This document shows, one piece after another, positions 18,291 to 28,391 of a stretch of 64,000 nt of DNA. The notes under the pieces were generated by a model. The model ran no database searches. It had not been told where the DNA came from and worked only from the letters and a program-made list of their open reading frames with translations. This DNA is from Meghimatium bilineatum (taxonomy: Eukaryota > Mollusca > Gastropoda > Stylommatophora > Philomycidae). The translations under genes and the position numbers were made by a program. How positions within the stretch are numbered: the first letter of the stretch is position 1; every line of letters starts with the position of its first letter. The stretch is taken from NCBI GenBank assembly GCA_034231615.1, contig CM067322.1, forward strand, positions 65,563,349 through 65,627,348. Reading direction: 5' to 3'.

Positions 18291-18499
18291 AATAAGAAAT
18301 TTAAAAAACCTAAGAGATAAGAACTTTTTCCATGTTACGAACTAATAAAGACTTTTATAAAGAAACAACAACGAACTAGAAATAAACAAACAAAACGAAA
18401 TACAAAGAGATTGTCTTACAAACCTGATCTCATTATATTAGACATGAAAAAAAAGACGCAATTATGTTTAGTTACAAACAACCGCGATGCTGGCCAGAA

Positions 18500-19135
18500 T
18501 TTTACACATCATTGATGGCTACACTTGGTTGCTTAGTTGCCGATCCAGCGGTCCATGGGATCATGCCCTTTGACCCAATGCTATTAAATGGCATTATATT
18601 TCTGGGTATCCTGTGGATTTTTTACCAACCCCGGGACAGAGCCAGAGAATAACTATCACACCCCCAGAAAGGTAGGTTTCAACATATGCACTGTTCCTAA
18701 CCACTGTAGCCAAGATATAGTTAACTGTGCTCATTCCCCGCCACCAATTGACTACTGGTTATGCTGAACTTCTCTATTTCTCCAGGCATACAACCAAATG
18801 TTCAAGTCAAAAGGATTGTCACGTCCTGAGTCACTGTGCCTCTATGATGGGTCTCAGCCATAGGAAAAAACAGTGCTGTCAGTTTCCTCCTCCCCAGTGC
18901 TGCACAGAACATCTCTGGCTCCCTCCCAACCATAGAGGGTGCACACATATATTCAAATAAACATGACACACATTTCAACAACAAAATAAAAGCATAAGAA
19001 GCATAATTGTATAGATGACGTGCCATGAAGCTTCTATAAGAAGATAACCTCAATATAATGGCATGTCATCTACTAAGGTTTTCTGTTGCATGTGTGGTTT
19101 GTCTAGTGGGCCATTGTTGAGACCCACAGACCCAC
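18500..19135 (-). mobile_element. Internally deleted LINE-1 derivative
   Basis: On the minus strand the piece starts like the 5' end of the LINE at 36090-40690 (hairpin with TAGATGACATGCC and GGCATGTCATCTA, then CAATTGGTGGCGGGGAATGA and CTCTGGCTCTGTCCCGGGG), runs to ATAATGCC, and then jumps to the LINE's last part GCATTGGGTCAAAGGGCATG and GGACCGCTGGATCGGCAAC. About 3.9 kb of coding sequence is missing. The head also occurs alone at 49430-49820. Confidence 0.85.
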
Positions 19136-19556
19136 ACATCATTGGTGAGACCCACATACCCACACATCATTGATAGATGAAATCATGAGTAATTACTTCT
19201 AGATTCGTTATGAATGGAAAAAAAATGTAATTGCTAGTAGATTAGTTCTGAATGAAAAAGTATATTAACTAGTAGATTAGTTCTGAATGAAAAAGTATAT
19301 TAACTAGTAGAGTCATGTGAATGAAAGATTTAGTTACTAGTAGATGAAATGTATTATATTTCATTCTCATATTTCATCATAAATATTCTACATATATATG
19401 TAGTATATTTATATTGGAATGAAAGTTGTAATTAATAGTATATTAGTTTGAAATGAAAAGCTATAATTATTCATAGATTAGTTTGTAACCAAAACGTATA
19501 ATTATTTGTAGATTAGTTGTCAATTGAAAGCCATAATTGTTAGTAGATTAGTGAAA

Positions 19557-20092
19557 GCCTCACGTCAATGATGCCAACTATACACATATACGTATACAAA
19601 CACACCAAAGAGTGATGTTTATTTACGAACCCATAAAGTACGTCAACAAAACAAATTTTAACAAGTTTTGACATCCTTCCTTCCTTGCCAACTCTCAAGA
19701 ATTTAGGAATACACCCTGCTTAATTATGTAAAAAGAAATCCCCCCCCAAAAAAAATTTAAAAAAAAATAAAAAATAAAAATTTTAAAAAATAATTACCTT
19801 TGCGCAAAAAAAGTGCGGAAAAATATAATGCATTTTCTAATTTTTGACAAATGTTTGAAATTCATACATACTTAATTAATTGATGTACAATAGGGGCATA
19901 GTTGGCTGCAGCAGGCAATCTGTATTTAATATTTTACTCGGTGCGGTCAGATTTTGTTATGATAAGAGTTATAATGAAAACACTGCCTTGTCTCAACATG
20001 TCATTCAAGAATTCAATATCCGTATTTTTAATCGTTTTGGTTGCAAAACGATTTTCAATGATCTTCATGTCTGCAGATTTAGCATACATCTT
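19557..20092. other. No recognisable feature; low-complexity A-rich patch
   Basis: AT-rich, with an A/AAAT-rich stretch at 19745-19800. Nothing coding recognised. Confidence 0.45.
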
Positions 20093-20225
20093 TTTCTGTA
20101 GCGTTCATTCTCAAACTCACGTTAGTTCTCTCTTATGAAAGAACAGCTGTCCTACTATATTTCCAGCTGGATGTAAATGCGTTGTCTCCGTTCTATTTGC
20201 GGAAACGGTCAGTAACATCGGAATA
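20093..20225 (-). repeat. SINE-A, diverged
   Basis: Reverse copy with TAGCGTTCATTCTCAAACTC, GTCCTACTATATTTCCAGCT and AAATGCGTTGTCTCCG; several small deletions. Confidence 0.8.
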
Positions 20226-21015
20226 CGTCCTCGACGGTTTTAAAAAACAATACGAAGTAATCTATTCCGGAAATATAAGCAAGTTAAGACAAAATGACGA
20301 TGGCTGCCATGACAAGGTTCAATATGATTTCGAAAGGTAAGTTCAACATTATAATAAAAATTCATCTCTATAGATCTCTAGTGGTAACTATTCTAAAAAT
20401 TAATCTATATAGATCGCCAGTGGTAAATACTTGGGATTTGTTCGTTCCAAAGATCCACCTGCCGACATGAGTAATCAAATCCCTAAAGGGGCAGTATTTA
20501 AGACATCCCAACAGTTTGAAATCCATAATTCTGAGGAAAAACACTTTCAAAATGGAGATTAACATTGAGGAAGAAGTAAATATTGGAAAATAGTGGAAGC
20601 TGGCAAATGTGTTCTTAAACTCATACGAAGTACTCACGGGCGCACACAGCGTAGATCAAGGTTGGTCAGGTGACCACCCGCTTCCCCCCCCCCCCCCCCC
20701 CCGAAATTACAAAATTACTATCTAGTAATTTCCATACCCCTGTTCGTAATGCAATAATTAAATTATATACTAGTTTTTGTTTTTTTAAATACTAAATCCA
20801 CTAAGTCTCCAAGTCTTTAAAAAAAATCATATAGCAGTTCATAATTGTACTGTGTGTAGTTTTCTTTCATTATGTTTTTCAAGGGTGAGAGTGGGAGTGG
20901 GGGGTATTGATACGTTGAAAACAAGAAATTCAAGGTTCATTATTTGGATAGTCTTTTCATTATTATTTGGTTTATGAAGTTCATTCATTATAATCAGAAA
21001 CCATGTAGAATGAAT
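20226..21015. other. Unrecognised, with a poly-C run at 20685
   Basis: A short local duplication (TCTATAGATCTCTAGTGGTAA at 20368 and TCTATATAGATCGCCAGTGG at 20405) and a poly-C run are the only structures seen. An 89-codon minus frame (20368-20637) has no recognisable motif. Confidence 0.4.
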
Positions 21016-21019
21016 GACT

Positions 21020-21255
21020 TAGTCCATCATAGTTCTCCACAGCTCTCTATTTGCAGTATTTTTTGTCAAGTTCGTTGTTGACTTCTTGCAATGCCACGAC
21101 AACACATCATATAATATCCTCTCATGTTGTCGTCCTCAATTTCTCTTTCCTTCTATTTCCAGTTGTACCCATCTTCGTCATATCCACCATAACGTGTCCA
21201 AAAATAAATGTTCTCTTTCTGATATTATTATTATGTAACCATTCTCGCATTCACT
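21020..21255 (-). mobile_element. RTE-like LINE C-terminus, antisense, decayed
   Basis: Minus strand gives NNNIRKRTFIFGHVMVDMTK then diverged sequence ending with NELDKKYCK-RAVENYDG, parallel to the clean copy at 16405-16690. Confidence 0.7.
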
Positions 21256-21339
21256 AAACTAACTAATATCTGGAAATCAAAAGATCTAGGAAGAAACACC
21301 AAGCTAAAGCTATTCAACTCCTGTATTGTTCCAGTATGT

Positions 21340-21715
21340 ACGTATGTACGTTAAGCCGGCCCTCTTGTGTGCTGAATATATTGTGGAATTTGTAGCCTCT
21401 TTTATTTCAGTAGTCCATCGTTTTCGTGGTCGGCCCATAGGCCTGCCTTCGCTGTATCTGTGTAGCATATCTTGCTGTGGTATGCTGTCTGATGGTAGTC
21501 TGCTGATGTGTGTCAATCATTTTATCTGTTGTCTCTTAATATATTCCACGATCGGGATGGTGTCGGTTTCTTGTTTAATGTCTTAATTCCTCACCCTGTC
21601 TCTTAGCGATATTCCTAGGATTATGCGTAAGCATGTCATTTCAGCTGTCACAAGTTTACGTTTGTCATGTGCTGTCGTTGTCCACGTTTAGCATTGGTAG
21701 CACAATAAATTAATC
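21340..21715 (-). mobile_element. LINE-3 fragment, antisense
   Basis: Minus strand blocks: LRIILGISLRDRVRN, IVEYIKRQQIK, THISRLPSDSIPQQDMLHRY and GRPRKRWTTEIKEATNSTIY followed by SAHKRAG. 3'-truncated relative to 28392-29692. It abuts a (TTGA)n run at 21712-21730 that probably belongs to the neighbouring insertion. Confidence 0.87.
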
Positions 21716-21729
21716 AATCAATCAATCAA

Positions 21730-22005
21730 GTGTCATGCTGAATGGCGTAGGTGATCAAGTTTATCCACGACTATCTGTCTCTTGTGTTGTCAATAAGCTC
21801 GATTTATGGGCTTCTACCATGCCACAATGCAAATCCATCTCGTAACTTTTCTCTTTATCGTTCCCTATCTCTTCTCCCCTTGATCTTTCCATGGTTATTA
21901 TGCGTTCAAGCTGTGTTCTTCTCGGCACATGCCCTAGAAACCTTGACTGTCTGGCCCTAATGTTTGATATGATTGATATTTTTACGCCAGCAAAAAACAG
22001 CACAG
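21730..22005 (-). mobile_element. RTE-like LINE C-terminus, antisense
   Basis: Minus strand reads SIISNIRARQSRFLGHVPRR then QLERIITMERSRGEEIGND, the same tail region as 16405-16690, with a CATGACACTTGATTGATTGATTG-type end. Confidence 0.78.
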
Positions 22006-22179
22006 CGTTGGCGTAATAATTGTTTTGAATAGAGTTATTTTGGTGTTTACATCTACATTTTTGTTTCTGAAGATTGGTGCCATTTGCCCTAGGGCTTTCT
22101 AACTTTACTACATCTATTGTGTATTTCTTTGCTGCTTGTGCCGTGTGTCGTTATATTACTTCCTAGGCATATGAATTTA

Positions 22180-22632
22180 GTATACGAACGTATGGAAGTG
22201 AAAGCTGGAAATCAACACAAGCAACAACCAAAAAATTAAACAGCTTCGAAAACAAATGTCTCAGGAAACTGATGAACATAAAATAGAGCGATTTCGTCAC
22301 AAATATGGATTTACGAAATAAAACACACAAAGAATAAATATGTTTCAAACATCATAAAAAATCCCCGATGGAAATATCTGGGTCCGTTTTAAGGCTAGAT
22401 GTAAACAGAATAAACCAACAAGCCCTTATATGGACAACTGAGGATAAAAGAAAACGAAAAAGACCCAAAGCAACCCTAACAAACACCATACTTACAGAAG
22501 GGGAGATAACTGTTGGCAAGCCCATACAAGAGCTAAAACTTTTGCAGGCAGCGGATCGCAACTCATGGAGAAAACCAGTCAAAACCTGTGCACTATATGC
22601 CACATGCAGCATGAAGGAACAAACTAACTAAT
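22180..22632 (+). mobile_element. LINE C-terminal fragment
   Basis: Plus strand: RTYGSESWKSTQATTKKLNS, FENKCLRKLMNIK, then after a shift VLRLDVNRINQQALIW, EDKRKRKRPKATLTNTIL and ELKLLQAADRNSWRKPVKT, ending in ATGAAGGAACAAACTAACTAA. Standard tail of a non-LTR reverse transcriptase; a family distinct from LINE-3 and the RTE-like copies. Confidence 0.85.
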
Positions 22633-22699
22633 TGTCTGGCATTCGACTTTTGTTTAACACATGCTATTTTGGTGTTTATCGCTGTCCATAATACGCTCA

Positions 22700-22875
22700 G
22701 CATGCATCCAGGGGCGAGGCGAGGGAGGGAGCGGAGTGCGGACCGTCCCAGGCGGCATCATTGGGAGGTATTTCTGTTACCAGGGTGCGCCACGAGGAGG
22801 CACTTTTGGGATCTTGGTTATCTGCTAACCCTGGGTCCGCCAAGAGCAATGCGTTCCCTTTGCACCCCCTCCGGA
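22700..22875 (-). repeat. Unclassified repeat family C, copy 3 (partial)
   Basis: The reverse complement has GGCGGACCCAGGGTTAGCAG, ATAACCAAGATCCCAAAAGT and CTCGTGGCGCACCCTGG, aligning with copies 1 and 2. Confidence 0.7.
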
Positions 22876-22889
22876 GTCATAAATTGGAG

Positions 22890-23150
22890 TAAAGAAAGGC
22901 GACATTGCTACCTGCCAATCATGTTGTAAGAGGCGACTAAGCAGGTCTTGGGCTCGCGTTGGTGTGACCCAAAAAGAGCCAAAGGGACGCAGAAGCTATG
23001 CTGAAGTAGGAACTGGAAGGCCGAAAAGCGCATATATCGCAGCTAAGATGTACGCTATAACACAATGCACTTCGTTCTCCGAACTACATAAAGCTGATCA
23101 GGAGTCTGAGAACGAACGCAGAATAATAAGAGCGAAATTGGATCATGTTC
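22890..23150 (+). repeat. SINE-B copy
   Basis: Has CATGTTGTAAGAGGCGACTA, AGGCCGAAAAGCGCATATAT, TTCGTTCTCCGAACTACATA and GAGTCTGAGAACGAACGCAG with an AATAATAAG tail. Diverged. Confidence 0.83.
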
Positions 23151-23194
23151 GCGGTTGAAAGAAGAGCACCATTACCATAAGAGTACCACCAATG

Positions 23195-23570
23195 CAAGAG
23201 AAAACCTTAGTAGATGACATGCCGTTATATTGAGACTCTCTTATGGAAGCTTTGTAGCATGTCATCTATACAATTATAGACCCTCTCTGAGTAGAAGTCT
23301 CTTTAAATAGGCACTGCACTAAGCCGAAAGCTGAAATCTCCTTGGTCTGAAAGAAAGCTCAGAAAAACCTTCTCACTGCACATAGGAAGCAAGAAATTTG
23401 GTTTGAATGTGGTATCGCTAGGAAGGAGCAGTTTTCGTGGGCAAGAAAGAATGATGGTCAATCAACTGCGTACTGGGAATGGCGGCTAGACTCATGGAGA
23501 GATCTGAGCATCTATGGGCTTGTCCGGAGTGCAGTGATGATGATCCAACGACTAACTAACTAACTATAGG
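23195..23570 (+). mobile_element. Mosaic: LINE-1 5' hairpin, repeat D, RNase H-LINE tail
   Basis: 23195-23275 matches the 5' hairpin of the LINE at 36090-40690 (CTTAGTAGATGACATGCCGT ... GCATGTCATCTATACAATTA). 23280-23400 matches repeat family D. 23400-23565 matches the RNase H-bearing LINE 3' end (FGCGIARKEQF-like, then GTGCAGTGATGATGATCCAA and CGACTAACTAACTAACTA). The three pieces are contiguous, so repeat D may be part of one of these elements. Confidence 0.65.
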
Positions 23571-23822
23571 AAGCAAGAGTTCTCACGATTCCTGGGGATC
23601 TCAAAAACACAAACCAATAATGTTACGTAAAAAAATATTATAATAATAATAAAATATTGTGATACAAACAAGGTAATAATGAAACATGAAGATCACAAAA
23701 CACAGATTTATTACACAGATATATTTTGATCAAAATTATTCCTTGATAACCCATATATATATATATATTTAAGCTTACATATGGGACTGTCTGACCATCA
23801 TGTAATAATGAACATGCACACG

Positions 23823-24005
23823 CATGTGTGTATGTATGTGTGTGTATGTGTGTGTGTATACGTGTGTGTATGTGTGTATACGTGTGTGTATGTGTGTATA
23901 CGTGTGTGTATGTGTATATGTGTATACGTGTGTGTATGTGTATGTGTGTATACGTGTGTGTATGTGTGTGTATGTGTGTGTGTGTATGTATGTATGTATG
24001 TATAG
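23823..24005. repeat. (TG)n / (GTATGT)n microsatellite
   Basis: About 180 bp of TG repeats interspersed with TA and TATACG, on the plus strand. It makes long meaningless frames on both strands. Confidence 0.97.
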
Positions 24006-24275
24006 TGTAAAAACTATTAAAGAAATAAAGATAAAATAAATAATGTATGTTGAACATATTAAAAGACATGACACCTTATTGCAGACCTTACTTGATTGAG
24101 GGGAGGCGAGTACGGGTAGGCAGAGATACAAGTGGGAGAGAAATATCACGAGATAGACTGGTTATAGTCTGGCAGAGTGCATAACCAAGGCAAAAGAAAG
24201 GGGATGTTGGAAGTCCGTTGCAACCAACTTTCGTCGCGAAGATGGCACATCATGATGAAGAACGATGACTGACAG
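24005..24275 (+). mobile_element. RTE-like LINE 3' end
   Basis: Reads TIKEIKIK then VEHIKRHDTLLQT and SLAECITKAKERGCWKSVAT, FRREDGTS with a CATCATGATGAAGAACGATGA end. Matches the end of the 11831-12390 family and supplies the tail missing there. Confidence 0.78.
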
Positions 24276-24394
24276 GCACATAGGTGCCCAGTCTCTCCCA
24301 GCAAATTTCGAAGGTTATGCATGTTAATTGTTCCTGTGTTTCGCTGGGTAAGTACGCTCACCATTTTACCATGTGTGGTTCCAGCGGTACTATC

Positions 24395-24650
24395 TATACT
24401 TAGAAAAGTGTCCATGTTCCCCCGGGAACTAAACTTAGAAAATTGTCCCTTTTTCCCCTGGCACTACACTTAAAACATTGTCCCTGTCCCCTCGGGTACT
24501 AAACTTAGAAAATTGTCTATGTTTTCCCTCTCACTACACTTAGAACATTGTCCCTGTTCCCTCGGGTACTAAACTTAGAAAATTGTCCATGTCCCCTCGG
24601 GTACTAAGCTTAGAACATTGCATCTGTTCCCTCGGGTACTAAACCTTTTC
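24395..24650. repeat. Tandem array, about 38-40-bp unit, 6 copies
   Basis: Units with ACTAAACTTAGAAAATTGTC and C-rich TTCCCTCGGGT; alternation of CTACACTTAGAACATTG and CTAAACTTAGAAAATTG versions suggests a two-unit higher-order period. Confidence 0.9.
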
Positions 24651-24739
24651 TTAAGTGTGAGCAAGGTTCCTGTATAAGAAACATCACAGTATACGAGTGA
24701 TCGGGTTCGTTCGCCCTCAGCCGAGATCTCATTCACCGA

Positions 24740-24888
24740 CATCGTGAGCCACTACACATATCTAAGAGCACCTTGTCCAAGTCTGAGCCTCTACACATAT
24801 CTAGGAGCACCTTGCCCAAGTCTGAGCCACTATACATATCTAGGAGCACCTTGTCCAAGTCTGAGCCTACTACACATATCTAGGAGAC
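24740..24888. repeat. 39-bp tandem array, about 3.7 copies
   Basis: Unit GAGCCACTACACATATCTAG then GAGCACCTTGTCCAAGTCT. The last unit is cut by the foldback element that begins at 24888. Confidence 0.95.
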
Positions 24889-25244
24889 ATATGAATGTCC
24901 AAAAGGGGGGGGGTGAAGGGGGTCTCCCCCCTCATGGCATTTGAATATCCAGTTTTTATTTCAAATTATAAAATTATTGAAAAAAAAATATTCGAAAGAA
25001 AGCACTCAAATCTGGTGCTTTATGATGAAATGAGTTGGCAACACTGGGCGAGGCGTGATCAGAAACCAGCAAAAGCTCGCACATTTCAACAAAGTGGATC
25101 GGTGTTCATGGTTTGTGTTATTCTTATGATGTTTTTTTGGACATTCAAATGTCATGAGAGGGGAGACCCCCCTCAACCTCCCCTTTTTAATGCCACCAAC
25201 TCCACCTGGGGGGGAGACCCCCCCCCATTTTAAACATTCATATG
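24888..25244. mobile_element. Short foldback/MITE-like element with inverted ends
   Basis: The left end CATATGAATGTCCAAAAGGG and right end (reverse complement CATATGAATGTTTAAAATGG) are inverted repeats. Inside, GGGGGTCTCCCCCCTCATGG with CATTTGAATATCC is mirrored by the reverse of GGACATTCAAATGTCATGAG with GGGGAGACCCCC. The right arm carries an extra copy of the G-rich module. 357 bp, no coding frame; no target duplication found. Confidence 0.7.
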
Positions 25245-25283
25245 CCACGTATTCCCCACCTTTTTTATACACAATGGAAATCC

Positions 25284-25404
25284 CGGAATATATGTGGCGG
25301 GCGCTTAGTCACTGTTCCTTGGCAGATAAACTTGTTTTATCCCACCAAGGAAATCCTGGAACAAATCTGGTGATTATTGATGACGCTTCCGCCACATATA
25401 TTCA
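25284..25404. repeat. Inverted repeat pair, 15-bp arms
   Basis: GAATATATGTGGCGG at 25284 is repeated in reverse as CCGCCACATATATTC near 25390. The spacer contains the smaller mirrored pair CCTTGG/CCAAGG. Purpose unknown. Confidence 0.6.
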
Positions 25405-25499
25405 CATAGATAGGCGGGAAATTGTCCTTTGCACCGCCTACCTTGGTTCCGGAATTGTCGCTTCACGAGGCCCCACAATCATTCTATTGTATTGATGTG

Positions 25500-25803
25500 G
25501 GCCCCCGATTCACTATTCCGGAACTCTACGCTGTGGTTAACAGTTAAATGTGTATAACCTTCATCGGCTAAGCACGAATATGCTCTCCAGCAGTCGGAGA
25601 CTATGGACCTCGAAAGTAGGTCAATAATCCCAACGGTAGACGTATTCAAATTTCTTCCTAAATATGAAAATCAGAGCAACAGATAAGCAATTGCTCCAAT
25701 TAATAAATAAAATTATAAATACAATAAAGTAAAAGATAAATATGGAATAGTTCGATATAATTTTATAAGTAATAAAAATATATCTAATGATCTTCGTCTG
25801 TGT
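25500..25803. other. Upstream flank of the tRNA gene, nothing else recognised
   Basis: AT-rich flank with no repeat family or coding block identified. Confidence 0.4.
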
Positions 25804-25875
25804 GGTTCTGTGGTGTAGTGGTTATCACGTCTGCTTTACACGCAGAAGGTCGCGAGTTCGAACCTCGCCAGAACC
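25804..25875 (+). tRNA. tRNA-Val-TAC: tRNA-Val (anticodon UAC)
   Basis: A 72-nt cloverleaf: acceptor GGTTCTG pairs fully with CAGAACC; D arm GTG-TAGTGGTTAT-CAC; anticodon arm TCTGC-TTTACAC-GCAGA giving anticodon TAC (codon GUA, Val); T arm GCGAG-TTCGAAC-CTCGC. A-box TGGTGTAGTGG and B-box GAGTTCGAACC are intact. No intron. The CCA end is not encoded, as normal in eukaryotes. A T run follows at once (25876-25880 and again to 25889), serving as a pol III terminator. The sequence closely follows the animal tRNA-Val consensus, so it looks functional. Confidence 0.97.
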
Positions 25876-25890
25876 TTTTTATTTTTTTTC
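25876..25890 (+). terminator. Pol III terminator of tRNA-Val
   Basis: TTTTTATTTTTTTT directly after the tRNA; four or more T on the coding strand end pol III transcription. Confidence 0.9.
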
Positions 25891-26119
25891 TTAATTATGT
25901 TTCTTTTTATTTTATCCATTTAAAATAATATTTCCATTGAAACTCAAGGGTTTGAGAACGAGCGATGAAGAAGAATATCTACAAATGCGATGACATCGAT
26001 ACTCCTCAACCCAAAGATCACGATAGAAGTCAAGAGACAGATGATAAACAATATTTTTTATGGCAATACTTAGCTATCAATGTCATGCATGGGAGCTAGG
26101 CGCTGACAGCAGCCCAGAA

Positions 26120-26490
26120 GAGAAAACGTACAACATGTGAGATGTAATGCCCGAGAGAAGATGGAAGAGTGACCAAACAAGACAAAAGGAAAAATGATAA
26201 AATCAGGAGAAGAATCGGTATAAGACTTTGCACAGAATACATCGAGAAATAACAAATAAAATGGCTTGGACACCTTCTGAGAATGAATCATAACCAACTA
26301 GAGACAAGAACATATAACATAATAAGATCCGAATACAATACAAGAGAAAGAACTGTAAATAAATGTATAGATAACATCAAGACAACCCTGAACAAAAATT
26401 AATTCAACGCAGCCAAGGTGACACACCTGGCCTTGGATAGACAACTAAAGCTCCCAGTCACCACCCCAACACTTAACGGCAATTGTGGAT
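26120..26490 (+). mobile_element. LINE C-terminal fragment
   Basis: Plus strand blocks in shifting frames: IRRRIGIRLCTEYIEK, IKWLGHLLRMNHNQLETRTY, NTRERTVNKCIDNIKTTLNK and AAKVTHLALDRQLKLPVTTP-TLNG. The order W-GHxxRM then WxDNIxxxL is the normal LINE tail. A family not otherwise seen here. Confidence 0.78.
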
Positions 26491-26499
26491 ATTCTGACC

Positions 26500-26978
26500 A
26501 TCATCTACATGGGGATAGATACTAGACAATATACAGCAGTACATGTATTACCTTTTCTGTATTCTGCTAACAACCGTTTTACATTGAACGCTAGATGCAC
26601 TAGTTGATGTTTTATGCAGTCATGTTTGCTGTCGGATCACAATTAGAAATAGGCCTACATTAGTAACCTCCAATTTGGTGTAGACCTCCTACTTGTTGGG
26701 ATGCTTCATACAAAGGAGCCTTCTTCGCAAATAATTGCATACCTCTGGTATATGGAGTCTTCTCGGTTAAAAAAAGCAAAAAAAAAAACAAAACCAGGAG
26801 AAACAACCGCCTTCCAAATTACACACATGATACAACAGCTGAATTGCTAAAAATCGAAACAAAAACAACTAGTTGTTGATGAACTATAAATAGTAATTTT
26901 AGGGCTGTACGTAAAATACTTCTACAATTAGAGGGTGGGGGGGGGGGGTCTGAATGTTTGAAGCTGTTGATAAGGATA
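26500..26978. other. No recognisable feature; poly-G run at 26938
   Basis: Anonymous sequence. Confidence 0.4.
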
Positions 26979-26979
26979 T

Positions 26980-27020
<41 letters not shown>
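26980..27020. repeat. (GA)n microsatellite
   Basis: About 18 GA repeats. Confidence 0.95.
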
Positions 27021-27021
<1 letters not shown>

Positions 27022-27420
27022 TCAAAGTTGATGTCACGAAATTTTTGTTTTTATATATACCAATTCAATTCTTTGAATTATAGTTTTTGTTTTAATTTGA
27101 ATAAGATCATGTAGTTTTTTTCGAACTTTTACAGCAATTTTAAAAAGGTTATTGGCATAATTAAGCAGAAGGATGGGAGTGCATGAATATTGACAGTGTT
27201 TTGACAAGGGATGGAGCAAAAATATTCGCCAAAAAAAAAACTGTTGACGTAATTTACTGATCACGTTTTTTGGGTGATCGTAAGTATCTATGAAGACAAT
27301 AATTGAGCACTACATTTTTATGCGGATGTTGATAGCTGTAACAATGGTTATGCACCATGTGTTGCTAGTACATGAAAAGGTAACTAATAATAGTGATACT
27401 GTTATCTGATATGTATATCA
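27021..27420. other. No recognisable feature
   Basis: AT-rich anonymous sequence. Confidence 0.4.
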
Positions 27421-27590
27421 TAAGAGGATACTAAAGACGTTATGGTAGTGGGTAGAAGGTTAAAGTTACCCACGTTGAAGTCGAGTATGTCTGGTCAAAG
27501 ACGCAAGATAACGCAGCTAAGCTGTAAATCATGATATAATTAATTCCGTTCTCTGAGTTCGATAATGAAAGTGTGAGGAAGATATTTACC
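27420..27590 (+). repeat. SINE-B, strongly diverged
   Basis: Weak but ordered matches: AAGAGGATACTAAAGACGTT, GTTGAAGTCGAGTATGTCTG, CAGCTAAGCTGTAAATCATG and TTCCGTTCTCTGAGTTCGAT. Confidence 0.6.
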
Positions 27591-28083
27591 TTGTCCAATA
27601 CGTTCTAATGTGAAGTTACAGTATGGACAGCAATACATTAATCTTGGTAACAAGGCCATAAATACGTGTTCGGTAAGAAAGTGGGGGGGGGGGGAATCTA
27701 AAAATGGTGAAATACGTTGAAGTCACAACGAATATGTAAACCATGAACGCTCTTGATTCTTGATTAGAAACTGGCTTCACAGCACGCGGGGCATTCCCAT
27801 AAGTGCTCCGCCCTCCATTCCAACAACCATCCCAGTGTATGTAGACTCAGAGTCCCGGTCAGGTGTTGATTGTGTGATTTTCGGGACTTTCCAAGAAATT
27901 TACTTTTTCTTCCCTCACCTATAACCTATAGATACTCCCATTTCTAATGCAGTGATAGCCGGCATGTTGCTGCGAAGAGATAAAGCAGACTTAATGAAGG
28001 CAGTAATAAATTCATTTCAAGATGAATAATGTCAATGAGACTGGTAACGTACACATACAGAGAATGTTAGAAATGAGAGTATC
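27591..28083. other. No recognisable feature
   Basis: Anonymous sequence with a poly-G run at 27686. Confidence 0.4.
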
Positions 28084-28391
28084 ATGAACGCTCTTCGGCT
28101 TACATCCTGCAAGTTTGAGAACACTCTTCGGCTTACATCCTGCAAGTTTGAGAACTCTTTTCTACTTACATCCTGCAAGTTTGAGAACTCTTTTCTACTT
28201 ACATCCTGCAAGTTTGAGAAAGTTCTTCAGACTGCATCATGCAAGTTTGAGAAATCTCTTCGGACAACATCCTGCAAGTTTGAGAACGTTCTTCGGACAA
28301 CATTCTGCAAGTTTGAGATTGTTCTTCGGACTACATCCTGCAAGTTTGAGCTCTCTCTTCGGACTATATCCTGAAAGTTTGAGCACTGTCT
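28084..28391. repeat. 33-bp minisatellite derived from SINE-B, left part
   Basis: Nine units of 33 bp such as CTTCGGACTACATCCTGCAA then GTTTGAGAACGTT. Reversed, the unit reads GTTCTCAAACTTGCAGGATG then TAGTCCGAAGAAC, the SINE-B 3' block with an internal deletion. Because 33 is divisible by three, two frames stay open over about 95 codons, with an LxTSCKFEN-type peptide repeat, but this is a by-product. The array continues after the LINE insertion at 29693. Confidence 0.95.

Larger units (their letters stand above)
17032..19556. mobile_element. Foldback structure with long, internally repetitive inverted arms
   Basis: The left arm (about 17032-17485) and right arm (about 19190-19556) are inverted copies: TATACGTTTTGGTTACAAAC, ACTATTAATTACAACTTTCATT, ATATAAATATACTACATATA and CATGACTCTACTAGTTAATATA all recur in reverse. 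Each arm is itself built of a roughly 34-bp direct unit of the form TTTCATTTCAAACTAATCTN-CGAGTAATTATAG. The loop of about 1.7 kb holds a LINE tail (18090-18290) and a LINE-1 derivative (18500-19135). This is the architecture of a foldback DNA element; no transposase or target duplication was identified. Confidence 0.75.

Noticed and set aside
23638-24149. Frames of 124-143 codons rich in His/Thr or Cys/Val on both strands
   Set aside because: They are translations of the (TG)n microsatellite and have no biological meaning.
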